Assembly: GCA_951217055.1 (NCBI GenBank)
Contig: OX578284.1
Span: forward strand, 42,869,467 to 42,933,466
Direction: 5' to 3'
From: Gerris lacustris
Taxonomy: Eukaryota; Arthropoda; Insecta; Hemiptera; Gerridae
DNA length: 64,000 nucleotides
Positions 36,155 to 48,999 of this stretch are shown here, piece after piece. The position numbers and the translations under genes were made by a program. The notes beneath the pieces were generated by a model. It saw nothing but the letters and a program-made list of their open reading frames with translations. It made no database searches and had not been told where the DNA came from. How positions within the stretch are numbered: the stretch's first letter is position 1; each line of letters begins with the position of its first letter.

Positions 36155-37744
36155 ATGATACCGTACGATATCGATGTTTTGTGGTTGGTAGTGGTGAGTT
36201 TTATTGTGGCCTTCGTGTTGGCATTTGGAATAGGTGCCAACGACGTGGCCAACTCGTTCGGAACGTCTGTAGGCTCCAAGGTACTTTCGGTGCGTACGGC
36301 ATGTATTTTAGCTACGATATTCGAAATGGCCGGAGCCGTACTCATTGGGTACAAAGTGTCTGATACGATGCGTAAAGGTATACTAGATGTTACCGTTTAC
36401 GAGAACAGCGAGAAAGAATTGATGCTTGGTTGCTTGGCTTCTCTGGTAGGAAGTGGTGTTTGGTTGATCGCAGCCACTTTCCTCAAACTGCCCATTTCCG
36501 GTACGCATTCTATTGTAGGTGCGACTGTCGGTTTTTCGTTAGTGTGCCGAGGCACGGCAGGTCTCCACTGGAAAACTCTGGGAACCGTCGTGGCCTCTTG
36601 GTTTGTCTCTCCCGTACTGTCTGGTCTGGTGTCCGTCTTGTTGTTTGCCGTGATCAGACGTTTAATATTATCTGCCAAGAATCCCCTAGAGCCTGCACTC
36701 AGGGCTCTACCGTTCTTCTACATGGCCACTTTGACTGTCAACATTTTCTCTATCGTTCATGACGGTCCTAAACTGTTGCATTTAGACAACATCCCTCTAT
36801 GGCTGGTCTTGGTCATCAGTATAGGCACCGGCGTCTCTGTAGGTCTGGTCGTCCAATTCTTTGTCGTCCCCAAACAACGTCAGAGAGTCATAGACGACTT
36901 GAGGAAGAGTGGTAAAGACGTTCATTTTATTTGCGGTGAATCTTCGGATTCTTCTCGAGACGGCAGTCCAAGAAATACGAGGATAATGGAGGACAAAGAG
37001 ATGGAACCATTGCCCGTCATCATTGAAGTCCCTGCAAACAACAACGGTTACATCATAGAAGAGGTCACAGGGAACGGTAAAGTGCACTCGGAGAAGAGGA
37101 TGGACCTCTCTGTCAATGGCAAGGTGACACCTGTCTACGGTTTGTCGCCTAACAGTAGCGCCGTGCCATTGATAAGAGAGAAGCCGATTGAACCCATGGA
37201 AGTCGATATTACCACGGACAACGAGGAGAAACCAGAGATCAAACGCGTGTTTTCTTTTCTTCAAGTGCTGACCGCTACGTTCGGATCGTTCGCTCACGGA
37301 GGTAACGATGTGAGTAACGCCATCGGACCGCTCATAGCCGTCTGGCTCATCTACACCGAAGGCAATGTCCTGCAGAAGTCTGAAACTCCCCTCTTGATCC
37401 TGGTCTACGGAGGTATCGGCATAGCGATCGGTCTTTGGATCTGGGGTCGTCGTGTAATCAAGACGGTTGGAGAAGACCTGACTAAAATTACCGCGTCCAC
37501 CGGTTTCACTATCGAGATTGGAGCGGCGATGACCGTCTTGATAGCTTCAAAACTGGGCATCCCTATTTCTACTACTCACTGCAAGGTCGGCTCGGTCGTC
37601 TTCGTCGGCTGGGTCTCCTCTTCGAGCTCTGGCGTCGACTGGAAACTCTTCAGGAATATCATCTTCGCCTGGGTCGTGACTGTACCAGTAGCCGGCCTCC
37701 TCAGCGCCCTCACTGTATTCTGCCTCAGGCCTATCATCGTCTAA
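36155..37744 (+). CDS. Sodium-dependent phosphate transporter, PiT/SLC20 family
   Basis: A plasma-membrane sodium-phosphate symporter. The first family signature, GANDVANSFGTSVGSK, is at residues 28-43. Its repeat, GGNDVSNAIGPL, is at about 382-393. The partner motifs ISGTHSIVGA (about 114-123) and ISTTHCKVGS (about 470-479) complete the two inverted halves. Ten to twelve hydrophobic helices are visible. A hydrophilic cytosolic loop spans about 238-362, shorter than in human PiT-1/2 (679 and 652 residues in total), which explains the 529-residue length. The ATG has A at -3; upstream frames are short. The coding region has no introns and is notably richer in C-ending codons (GTC, ATC, CTC), especially in its second half, than AspRS. 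It diverges from SUV3. Orthology to PiT-1 or PiT-2 individually is not decided. Confidence 0.97.
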   Translation: MIPYDIDVLWLVVVSFIVAFVLAFGIGANDVANSFGTSVGSKVLSVRTACILATIFEMAGAVLIGYKVSDTMRKGILDVTVYENSEKELMLGCLASLVGSGVWLIAATFLKLPISGTHSIVGATVGFSLVCRGTAGLHWKTLGTVVASWFVSPVLSGLVSVLLFAVIRRLILSAKNPLEPALRALPFFYMATLTVNIFSIVHDGPKLLHLDNIPLWLVLVISIGTGVSVGLVVQFFVVPKQRQRVIDDLRKSGKDVHFICGESSDSSRDGSPRNTRIMEDKEMEPLPVIIEVPANNNGYIIEEVTGNGKVHSEKRMDLSVNGKVTPVYGLSPNSSAVPLIREKPIEPMEVDITTDNEEKPEIKRVFSFLQVLTATFGSFAHGGNDVSNAIGPLIAVWLIYTEGNVLQKSETPLLILVYGGIGIAIGLWIWGRRVIKTVGEDLTKITASTGFTIEIGAAMTVLIASKLGIPISTTHCKVGSVVFVGWVSSSSSGVDWKLFRNIIFAWVVTVPVAGLLSALTVFCLRPIIV

Positions 37745-38190
37745 ACACCCTTTCCTCTTAAAACCTGTTACTAGTGTAGAACTTTGGTTATAGGAACCCT
37801 CTAAATAATGGTTGCTAAACATTTTTAAGATATACTATCCCAACTATATCGATATAATCACAGAGAATTGTCGAGTATAATCCCGGTGTTTGAACCCGAA
37901 CTAATTAAGCATCTTTATGTTATTTCAGGTTTGTTTTATTAAATAGCTCCTTTTACATTTATAATTATTGACTCCAGAGTGTGAAAGTATCTAGTCAGAT
38001 TTGACACACTCTTCATGATGTACTAATATACGGACTATTACTAACAGGGTCTCTATAACTAAAAGTTTAGCATCTTATCATCATAACTATTTATTTTTAA
38101 TTAATTTTTTTTTGTATCTTAATATGTTTTTTACAAGGATTATTATAACCAATATTCTTCTTCTAAGTTTAAACAAATTATAAAGAAAAA

Positions 38191-38200
38191 AATAAATAAA
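38191..38200 (+). terminator. Candidate poly(A) signals of PiT
   Basis: Overlapping AATAAATAAA about 450 bp after the stop codon, the first canonical signal seen downstream of PiT. Confidence 0.5.
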
Positions 38201-38209
38201 ATTAGACAA

Positions 38210-40500
38210 CCTAATCACCTTTCACTGATCATACTTTCTCAGTTTTTTTAAAAAATATTTTTAATCATTCCTTTGCATAATATAGACTGTTCTTTGTTTC
38301 AATTTTTTTTCATGATCAGTAAATTTGGTGGTATTTATTGGTAGTGTTTTTGTTGCAAGCCTCTAGCAAAGTACATTTAAGTAGACAAGTCTAGGACTTA
38401 ATCTACCCTACTTAACATTTTAGTCTAGTTTCTAGAAAAGTATATTTAAAGCACTGATTATTATTATTATTATTATTAATTATTCCCGGTTTATATAATT
38501 ACACAAATGTTTAATTATTTTAAAAATATAAGTCTACTTAATGGATTGTTTTAAATAGAAATATTGTTTGTATCATGCTTAAACTTAGAAGAAAAATATT
38601 TATTTTTTTATACAAAAAGTTAACACTAAGCCATTTATTTACTAATGTCGACTATCTTCACATCCTTAAATTTAATCAGACTTGCTTCATCTCTTATTAG
38701 CGATAACATTCCTTTAAAATGCATCTCTAAATGAGTCATAAATAATTACGCTAATTACATTGTCCAAAATCTATCTATTTTTGAAATTATCAAGAGATAA
38801 ATATATATAATGATCATTATACTAGTATTTATTTATCTCTGAAATAGTGATTTTTTTTTTTTGTCTAGATCATTTACGACAGAAAAAGAATGAAATTGTT
38901 TGAGATCTGTGAACTGAATTGAAAATAATAATATTTTATTAAAACCGAATGTATTAAATTGAAAAACTCTTTTTTATTATACAACATATTAATTTAAATA
39001 CAAATCAATATTCAATATGAAATCATCAATAAAAAAAAAAAAAAAAAAAAGTTTTTCTATCATTGTCTGTAAACTGCTATAAATTACTGTTTTATTGTTA
39101 TTATTATTATTAATTCTTTTACAACTTACTTAATATTTATTGATTTATTTTTATTTCTTACTTTTTTGTAATTAATTATTTATTTTATTTTTAATTAATT
39201 ATTTTTTGTTACTTAATATTTGTTAATTTCTTTATTAATTAATTGTATGATTAAATTTCTTTCAAATGTTACTTATAAATACATTTTTAAATTACTATTA
39301 TTTTTAATTTATTAATATTTAATAAAATGTTAATTACTTTATTATTACTTACTTTTTCGATAAATTAAATGAATAAATATTAAATATATTTATATACATT
39401 AATTTATAAATACATAATAATAATAAAACACAAAATAGGTAATAATTAAAAGTAATTAATATACTTGAAATAAATTAAAAAATAAATTAAAAAAGATAAA
39501 TCTGCAGAATAGAGGATACTTAAATTAATATAATTTAAGACTAAAGATAATATCCCTTAGTCTCATAAACTGTTAAGACAAAGGGATATTAAAACTTTTA
39601 TATACAGTAGGGATGATGTCTCTTAGTTTAACAGTTCTTTGGACAAAGGAATATAATTTTTTTTTTTTACCTGTGGATAAAATTGATCAGATTTGATTAA
39701 CGTCCTCCTCTGTTCAGCCGATTTATTAAATAATGATAATAATTATAAAAATGTATTATTATTATTTTATTTTCAAAATTACTTAAATATTATCTAATAA
39801 ATAATGTTTGAATTTTTTTATCATGATACTTAATTTTGATGTATTTATTTTATTATTATTATGTTAATCATTGTATTTTTTTTTTTTTTTTAATTAATTA
39901 TTTATTAATTACTTTTTTTATACTTCTTTGATTTTTAATTAAAGTATGACTTATAAAAAAATTTCTGTTTATTATTCAGTAATATTCGTAAATAACCTAG
40001 CCCGCCTACTAGTGTTATTTTTTTTAAGTGACACATGAATTTATTTAAATAAAAATTCATATGACATCTAGTGATGTCAAAAGTTATATATAGTACACAT
40101 AACTTGATTGATAAAACTTACAAATTTTTTATTTTTTAATTTAGTAATTTTATTATTTTTTTAAAAAAAGAAGAGTCTACATATCTGACAAATTCACAAA
40201 ATTTTAGCGGCTTAAGTCAAGGAATAGCTGGAAATAGTCACTTTAAATTACTATTGAATAAGTTAAAGTTCAGGATAACAAAACTCGGAACTGATTGTAG
40301 TGTATTTTATATATTTAGTGTATTTATATATTATTTGCCCTGATAATTAAATATCTAATTATCTTTTATGCCTATATTTGCCGCTATTTCATTTCATCAA
40401 TATATATTTATTTTACATAATTTGGGTCCTTGGTAGGACTCATTGATTTGGATTCTGTCCCCCGCTATGCGCTGGATGCCCACGCTATGTTCATCCAGAT
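38210..40500. other. Gene-free AT-rich region
   Basis: Very AT-rich, with TTA/ATT runs around 38460 and 39100-39900. A small palindromic block at 39546-39656 carries AATATCCCTTAGTC and its near complement. It resembles AAGACAAAGGGAT sequence at about 21752-21800. Confidence 0.5.
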
Positions 40501-40529
40501 TCGGGATATGAATAGGTAGCTACTTACGT

Positions 40530-40805
40530 AAAGTGGCATCCATCCGGTTACAGAAGCCAATAATTGGTGTTATACAGCTGATGGGGTGTCATACTAACAC
40601 CGTGCCATCCATTACATATAAGTAAAGCGGCATCCATCCGGTTACAGAATCCAATAATGGGCTTTATACAGCTGATGGAGTGACATACAAACCCTATGCC
40701 ATCCATTACATATAAGTGAAGTGGCATCCATCTGGTTACAGAATCCACCAATAATGGGCTTTATACAGCTGATGAAGTGACATACAAACCCTGTGTCATC
40801 CATTA
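40530..40805. repeat. Tandem array, 94-bp unit, 3 copies
   Basis: GTGGCATCCATCCGGTTACAG begins at 40533, 40627 (GCGGC variant) and 40721. Units continue with TTATACAGCTGATG and CCATCCATTACATATAAGT. Copies are about 90% identical. A minus-strand ORF across it is a by-product of the repeat. Confidence 0.95.
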
Positions 40806-42550
40806 CATATTACTTTTATAAACCCTCCATGGGCTGTTGCACCACATATTATTAATATTTATTTTGTTCAGCAAATACATAATTTAAAAAAATATATATA
40901 TCCTTTATCTTTCTAATACAGTGATAATAAAATCAAATATATTACTATTATTTTGCTGATCCTTTGATACAGAGAGATAACAATTTTTTTTTTTAAATAT
41001 TGGTTCTATAAAGATATTAATCTTGGATGTTAATAAATTGTAGTTGCAGCAAATAAGAAATAATGGGGAATTTTTTTCATTTTATTATTGACTATCCTTT
41101 AGTTTCTGGCAACATTGCTACCTAGTTTTTTAGCTTGAATATCTAACTTTTTTGATTTAGTGTGTTTTTTTTTTGTTTTTGTTTTTTTCATTATGCAATA
41201 CACAAAAGATGGTTAGATTTATCGTTGGGGATAAAGAAGTCTAAGAGCGTTACCAAAGAAAAATATAAAAAGAAAACAATTTTTATAATAAGGAGACTAT
41301 AAAGATATATAGTAAAGAGTAATAAATAATATCTGTTCATTATATGGTCTTCTCAAAAATTTAACTTAATTTTAAACCCTGGTGATTCTTTTTTGTTACA
41401 TTTAGGTAAACTTTTTTGTTTCAACAATTTTTTGATATTTTATTAAATAAAATAAACTACTTATTTTCAAAGCGAATCTCCTTCAATGGTCTAATGGGTA
41501 CTTCTTATATAAATAAAAACCTTTAAGCGCTCATTAAGTAATAAATTCTGACGATATTTCAACCCCTCCTTGGGTCATTATCAAGCTAAAAAAAATGTTT
41601 ATATTATTAATTACAAATAATTCTTAGATGAAATACAACTTTATATAACACCCTACAAAAGCATACATTGTAAGATCTCATCAATTCTACCTGATTAATC
41701 TTACTTGGTTAAATTATATAATTTAATTATAAATAAAAACAATAACTGACCTTATCGTTATTTCCAGAATTATTCAAAATGTATACACGTACTTAAATAT
41801 ACTACTACATAATTACATTACAACATTATACACACTTTTTCATTTTTCTTACACCCCTTTTTTCCTGAATCCTGATAAAGCTTTTGATTATTAATTTATT
41901 TCATCATGATTTATGTTAATAAATTTATTATACTTTTGTATTTAAATTATGCATGAGTGCCTCTCTTGCGGTAACTTATTACTGTAGAGGAAGCCTTAAA
42001 TTAAATTTAAAAAAAAATGAAAATTAGGATCAGTAGAATGAGAATCAGAGTAGTTAAGGAGTTAAAGGAACCAAAGTTAAATGATTTTTTTTAAATTTAA
42101 CGCACTAACCTTCAATAGTCTAACAACTGTAAGTTAAGAAAATTTTCATAAAAATATGATTACTATTAAGGAATAACCACCCTTCGCTCCAAATGCCAAA
42201 CAGCAATATAACTGTGTTCAATTCCCTAAGATATTATACATATTCCTCACTATTAACAGATGAGCAAAGAGGTATAAGTCCTAAAATGGCTTTTTTAAGG
42301 TATTAATTAATTGTCTTATGGAGAATGAAATACCTACACGTCTGAGCTGAGATCCAAGAAATTACTAATAATTTTATCACTATAGTTACATATAGTACAC
42401 TTATTAAGTTACATGTATGGTTCCCTGTGACAAAAGAATTTTTTTAGTAAAGAATTAATGACAAAAAATATATATCACACGTGTAATAATTAATATAAAA
42501 ATACCTTTTTTGAAAACTGGTCTTATTTTCAACTTTTTTTGTTGTTGTTT

Positions 42551-42846
42551 CTGTATTCTTCACCTCAATTGTTTCCATGACCAAAATTTGGGAAAGATTG
42601 AAAGACGGGAAGTGGTTCAAAATTGGGGTAACGGAAACGTGCGATGACACTTACAAAGCAAAGAAATATTACACCATCTTTTTTTTTTTTTTTGGTTTCT
42701 GTATTCTTTACCCTAGTTGTTTCCATATGCAAAATTTGAGGAAGATTGAAATACGGGAAATGGTTCAAAATCGGGGTAACGGAAACGTGCGATGACACTT
42801 ACAAAGCAAAGTAATATAAGACCAGTAAAATCAGCAGAAGTACTAC
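42551..42846. repeat. Tandem duplication, 148-bp unit, 2 copies
   Basis: CTGTATTCTT starts at 42551 and 42699. GGTAACGGAAACGTGCGATG and ACACTTACAAAGCAAAG are identical in both copies. The four overlapping ORFs here are repeat artefacts. Confidence 0.95.
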
Positions 42847-42849
42847 TCA

Positions 42850-43680
42850 CAAATTTTGTAGTACCAGAACGCTGGAGTGCCCAGGCTGGAAAATTTTGGG
42901 AAATTAACCACAAAAAACAAGTTTTTATTTTTTTTATGCATTCTGGAAATAAAATGTATCTTAGGGCCTCAAGGTATTCGATTAGTGATTAAGAAACAAA
43001 ATTAAAATTGAAGTCTACTTAGGATAAAAAATCCCGAATAGTAACTCCATACTATAGTATAACTTTCTGATAGTTGAATTTTGTAAAACTGCAGGAAAAA
43101 TGTTTCATGACATAAGTACAATTTGCGTGAATTAATTTAAGCAACTTATTTTATTATCATTCTATTAGCTATTCACATTCAGAATAAAGAAACTAAAGTT
43201 TTTTATATAATTAGTTACCTACCTATAATTAGTACTTTTTTTTATCTTTATTTTGTTGAATTTTGATCAGCTCACAACATAGTTAATGGTAATAATGTCA
43301 CTAATAAAGTTAGCTGAGGGATTATGAATGAGCTATACAACATAATGTACAAGGCCTTCTTTTAATAAGTTTTTCTAGTACTGTACATAAATTAAGCAGA
43401 AGTTAATCCCTCTGCAATTGAACTAGTATGACACAATAGTTTTGGTACAGTAGTACTACTATAAATCCCGAAACGAGAAATTGATAAATCTATATTTCAA
43501 TTCATTTATATGCTACTTTAACAAAACGTATTCAAACAATGAAATTACATAGAATTATCAAGTAAAACGTAAAAATTATACTGAAAGTTCCTTAGTCTTT
43601 GGAACATCCACTGATTTTTTACTAATTTTTCATCCACTGAAGCACTACTGGAACAGCGTTCCGGCACCAGTATACACCTG
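42850..43680. mobile_element. Possible DNA element with GTRCCRGAACGCTG ends
   Basis: GTACCAGAACGCTG near 42862 is matched on the minus strand near 43668 by GTGCCGGAACGCTG (two mismatches in 14 bp), facing inward. There is no transposase coding. No target duplication was resolved. Confidence 0.3.
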
Positions 43681-43874
43681 AAATCCAGATAAAATTTTAA
43701 AATAACCATACAAAGATAAATAAATACAAGAGATAAATATTTCATAAAAAAAGAAGTTTTGAACCACCAAACTTTTTTTTTTACCAAATAAATAAGCTTA
43801 GTCGTTACATTAAACATAATCATCAACAGATAATCACTTGGGATTTTTTTTTTTTTTTTTTTAAATTAAATTAA

Positions 43875-44140
43875 ATTATATATAATCTATCTTTACTAGA
43901 TGCTTGACTAGATAAATGAAAATAAAAAATATTTTATTTATCCTCATTAAATATTTATTTTTTAAAAATAGAAATAATAAACTATCTTTACTAGATGCTT
44001 GACTAGATTAAGGAAAAAAAAATTATCCTCATTAAATATGTATTTTTTTTATTTTTAAGTTTTTGGTAGTTTTCATACTAGATTAAGGAAAATAAAAAAA
44101 TATGCTATTTATCCTCATTAAATATTTATTTTGTAAAAAT
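43875..44140. repeat. Tandem repeat, ~94-bp unit, about 3 copies
   Basis: CTTTACTAGATGCTTGACTAGAT occurs at about 43890 and 43984, with a shorter third copy at about 44076. TTATCCTCATTAAATATTTA is shared by all. Confidence 0.8.
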
Positions 44141-44679
44141 AGAAAAAAAAACTGATTAGGCATTTGGGTGGAGGCTTAGAAGTTAAGGCTGTTATAGCAG
44201 TCAGTCTATTCAACCTTGGACACTTACAATGCTCTGATGAAATTTATTACATTTGTTCATGTTAAAAAAAAAAATACTATTAATAGATAACAATTTATAA
44301 TGAAAAAATTGAATATTGGATGATAAATTGTATTGAACCAACTTAAGTAATTATATTGTCAAGTGGTTGTGTTCAACACATTAAAGAATTTTACAGGGAA
44401 GTGTTTAAATCAACACAATGTTACTGGTAAATTTTTTTTAATTGTTTAAGTGGTTTATTAATTTTAAATAGTGTTTCAAATTATTTAAAAAAAAAAAAAA
44501 TTGAATTAATTTATTATATTAAACAGAAAAATGAATTAAAATTTGGTGCTCTCTTAAACAAGTTGACTTATTATTTTTACAACAAATGGTTTATTTATAA
44601 ATTTTTAGGCTTAATTTTAATTTTTTAATTTCTTTTTCTTTTTTGAGTGAATAAATTTAATATGATTAATTAAAACAAA

Positions 44680-45245
44680 AGAATGGATTTTACTAAATTT
44701 GGTGAACTGTAATTTAAAATATTTAAATTACATCTATCTATCGATCTAATTATAGTTAAACGAAATAATATATTGGACAAATGACGCTAGATTAGATGTA
44801 AAACCAATTCGTTTATTAATCTACGAATGGTGATTTCCTTTGGTCCAAACTTTTAATATGGAGTTACATACTTGTAAAGTACTGCCTTTTTTATTTATAG
44901 TTAGAAAAAGAATAGGTTTGACAGGTGTTGCCTAATGACAGTTCTCATACTTATATTAGTGAACTGTAATTTACAATATTCCCATTATAGTATTTTATTA
45001 TTGCAATCTAATTAAAGTTAAACAAAAGAATGGATTTGACAGGTGTGTTATTCCATAGTTGGCCAACGGCAGTTCTCATACTTAAATTAGTAAACTGTAA
45101 TTTGCAATATTTCTATTATAGAATCAAGTTAACGTTAAACAAAAAAAAAAAAGGATTTGACAGATTACAATACATTTTTGATGTTCTACTAATAATAGTT
45201 TACTTTTTCAGAATGGTAAATTGCTATCGATTAATCTTTTAATAT
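44680..45245. repeat. Degenerate ~120-bp tandem repeat, about 4 copies
   Basis: The phrase AAACAAAAGAATGGATTTGACAGGTG and its variants start near 44670, 44900, 45018 and 45135. TTAGTGAACTGTAATTTACAATATT recurs between them. Confidence 0.75.
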
Positions 45246-45249
45246 GGAG

Positions 45250-46010
45250 TTACCTGTCAAATATATCTTTTGGTAAAGAAAGCTTAAACAAAAGATCATA
45301 TATATGATAGGTGATACTACAGTGGGATATTCAACATCAAATTAATTTTCTTTTTTTTTAGCATTAGCTACCTAGCCATTCATCCGGAATAGGAGAATTC
45401 GAAGTTACCTGATAAAATATATTTATAATTCACAATATCTCCAATTTTTCAAAAAATAAATTCTTTTGTAATAACACAAATAATTTAATTAATTTATTCT
45501 TTGTAGGCTAAGAACCTTAAACTTGTATTCATTTTACTGTACATATTTAGCTTTTTTGTAGTTGGTACATAAGTTAATTTTAATGAATTTCTGGTGCTAA
45601 ATTTTATTTTACTTTAGGACTTCTATAAATTTTGGTTGTCAATAATTGGTCCTATAGGTGATTAGTTACTATTATTTAAAAAAAAATTAAATATTATCCT
45701 AATAGAAAAATATAGAATTCATAAAAGTAGGCTTTATTTTAGGATAGTTACATTTTTAAAATGAATCCTTAAATTTAATTAAATCTTGCCTAATAATTTT
45801 ATAGTATTAAATTTAAATATTTTAATAAAAAAAAATCCTTTTTTTTAATAGATTACCTTTACATTTTTATAGAATAAGAATGCATGAAAAGAAATCATAC
45901 GCTTAAAAAATTTATGGTACAGAACTAAATAAAGAAAAAACTATATTTGTTATAGTAATACATTTTGTAAGAGTATTCTTCTTATATATTAGTGTCCTAG
46001 AGGTTATAAG
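45250..46010. other. Gene-free AT-rich stretch
   Basis: No coding signal and no strong repeat structure seen. Confidence 0.5.
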
Positions 46011-46014
46011 GCCT

Positions 46015-46201
46015 TTCTTATGAAACTACTGCCTAAACAGTATCATATCGTTCAGTTACCACACTGGGGAGGTATGTTCCACATTACTCATGATCACATT
46101 AAGTAGATGTGTTAAATGGTGAATTCCTCTACCTTGTAATGACCTAATAATGTTGTCAATCAGAACATATGCCAAAAATGAAAAAAAAAAAAAAAAAAAA
46201 A
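46015..46201 (+). mobile_element. Diverged SINE copy with poly(A) tail
   Basis: ATTAAGTAGATGTGTTAAATGG and nearby sequence match the tail of the SINE at 4605-4790 at about 70% identity. The copy ends in a run of about 21 A at 46181-46201. Confidence 0.55.
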
Positions 46202-46729
46202 TTCTTCTTGAGGCCATAGTATGTTGGTTGAAATACTAGTGTAATCATTTATAAAATTAAATATAGTTATCTATTATTTGTTTAATTTTTTCATTAGGAC
46301 AACAGAACACTTTTGATTTTTAATTGTTTATTAGGAGATAAATAATTCCTATAATACCTAATGAAAGTGCAGTCAGTGTCAGGTGAATTATGGGATAAAA
46401 AGAAAAAAAAATATATATAACATAAATTCAAGGAATATCAGATGAATTATGAAACAAACCCAATTTTTTTGTCATAAACATTTGACCCTTATTTGTTCAT
46501 TATCACCAAATACCTATTACAATCAATATAAGTTCAATTGACTGAAAGGTGGATTTTGAAATTACCAATTGATGTTCAATTGTGTTTATGGTAGATTTTA
46601 AAATGACCAATAATTGGTGTTCATTTGGTGTTTAGATTAATTTCTAAACAGAAACAAACAACACAATATTTATTTTATTAGAAATAACACGTTTTATTAA
46701 CAAAAGTAAAATTACACTAAACCCTTGAC

Positions 46730-46880
46730 TCAAGCCCTGATTTAAGGAACATTGCACTCTGGGCTAAGCATTCTTATAGGCGAAATACCCCCTTACTAGG
46801 GGGTATTTCGACAAGCAAAAAATTTGAAGTTTTGACGCCCTGGGTGTATGCCCAGTCTGCCCTTTGGTAAATCAGGACCT
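46730..46880. mobile_element. hAT-like MITE with 9-bp target duplication and central hairpin
   Basis: Directly repeated ACCCTTGAC flanks it at 46721-46729 and 46881-46889. The ends read AAGCCCTGATTTA and, inverted, AGGTCCTGATTTAC. The centre is a perfect hairpin: CGAAATACCCCCT, a 4-base loop, then the complement. An 8-bp duplication plus one matching base and a CCCTGATTTA-type end suggest hAT. The element is 151 bp and non-coding. Confidence 0.75.
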
Positions 46881-47390
46881 ACCCTTGACCTTTTAAACAT
46901 GCATTAGCACTAAAACCTACTACAACTCAGTTCAGTTATTGATTTTAAGGTGAATTACGGAACTAAAACAAAAGTAACATTTCCTGAAAGATTGTAATAT
47001 CTTTTAGGCGTAAAAGATTAACTCTGTCTGGCTAAGTAAATACATTATAAATTCTCAATGATTCAGATATCTCTTATCTAATTTTAGAAAATGTATTTCT
47101 GGTAAAAAGCTGGTTTAATAATTTTATAAGTGTAAACTCTCTTGAGAGCTTTTAAAAGAACAAAGAAAAATAAAATTATATAATAATAATAATGCAGAAT
47201 TAAAATTAATTATTAAATTATTGTGATACTGCTATATAATAAATGGAAATATATATTTAATTGAAATACATAATTGTTTCTCTCTCAATCTTTCAGGAGT
47301 AAACTGGAAAAGAAGATTTCATAGACAAACATATTTACATTCATTCTCTTTTTAAACTCCTTAAATAAAAAAGTGCGGGCATTATCCACA

Positions 47391-47502
<112 letters not shown>

Positions 47503-48224
47503 TTAGCACTTATGAGAATATAAACGAGTTTTTGAAGATCAATACGTTTCGGTTCATTTGAAAAGCTAAAAAATAAAAAATCTTACACTGATAAGGGTTT
47601 TTTTAAAAATTTATTATTATTATAATTGTTCAATGAAAATCTTGTTGACCACACATTTGACCGTATTAAAAATATATTTGTTAGTATGAAGTGTGGACGG
47701 ATGTTCAATTTATCTTTCATAGTAGTTATTTAAAGATTTTTTTTAATTAAAATTTAATTATAGTATGTTATCTTTATTTTGATTTATTTCTCTTCTTTTT
47801 GATCACAACAATTTTTTTTTTTTTGTTCACAATTAAATTCATTAAATTGAGACATTTCATATTGATAATAGACAAAATAAAAGTTTTTGATTCTTAAATT
47901 ATAAATTATTCTGTATTATACAATGTTAATAACTAGAAAATATTTATAAATATATTAATATATATTGCATATTTATAATAAAATTATAAGTACAAGAATA
48001 CTATAATTTCACGGTTAACTTTTAATTTGACCGATTACAATAAGTTATGAGGTATATTATAAGACAACGATGAGAATTGCTATTAGTTAACTATCCAACT
48101 CCGAGGTGCACAAAGCCTATGGAGGGCCAAGGCCTGCTTAAGGGCTAAGGGCGTGTGGTTAGTGCGTCACTCCATAAACTTAAACCATTCTTTGATTATT
48201 TTCATAATAATATTATTTTTTCTT

Positions 48225-48425
48225 TAGGGAAAAATCCTAAAATATGTTACTTATCATCAATAACATAGAATTACATTTAAAAAAATAATAATAATTTTAT
48301 TTATGTGTATTTTTATAATTATTAGCAGTATTCATTAGATACCATCATATGTGTACCATTGACCTTCATACAATAAAAAATAAACATATAAAATAATAAT
48401 GTCAACATCATCAGTATTATATATC
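48225..48425. repeat. Duplicated ~190-bp segment, copy 1
   Basis: It matches 49893-50090. Both contain TTATTTATGTGTATTTTTAT, ATTCATTAGATACCATCATA, GTGTACCATTGACCTT and AATAATGTCAACATCATCAG. The two copies lie about 1.66 kb apart in the same orientation. Confidence 0.9.
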
Positions 48426-48859
48426 TTAAACACACTCATATATCAGTATAAACTCATTTAATTAAGCACATAAACATATGTATATTTGTGTGTACTAAAA
48501 TTAGTACAGTTGCCTTAAAATGTCAATTATTATCAGCAGCCAAAAATAATTAACCTTAGCATCTTGAAGAAGGGTTGACATCAATTTCATATTCATTAGA
48601 AAAAAAAAATACTTAAACACATCTAAGACTCTTAATATTTTTACATTCGCAAAATATGATGTGTTCTTAATTAGATAATTTTATGCCTGAACTTTTTTTT
48701 TTAACGCTGGTTGAGTTACATTTATAAAAATAAATGCTCCGTATGAGAATTGAAGTCGACATACAAAGAGGGTTTTAGCCGTGACCTGAATTAATGCATG
48801 AATGCAGACTCTTCATACAACCTTTGAATGTAGTTTAAATTAAAACAAGTGTGTGTGTA

Positions 48860-48999
<140 letters not shown>

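Noticed and set aside
36130..37822. ORFs in other frames across the PiT gene
   Set aside because: They are shadows of the PiT reading frame, with no family similarity and no better start context.
42444..42992. Five overlapping ORFs with shared peptide SSHVSVTPILNHFP
   Set aside because: The peptide similarity is the 148-bp DNA duplication seen on both strands, not a conserved protein.
43545..43826. Candidate minus-strand terminal exon after an ATTTCAG acceptor
   Set aside because: The frame is open, but the GC-rich part matches a repeated GCCGGAACGCTG motif also found near 42862. It is more likely a transposon end than an exon.
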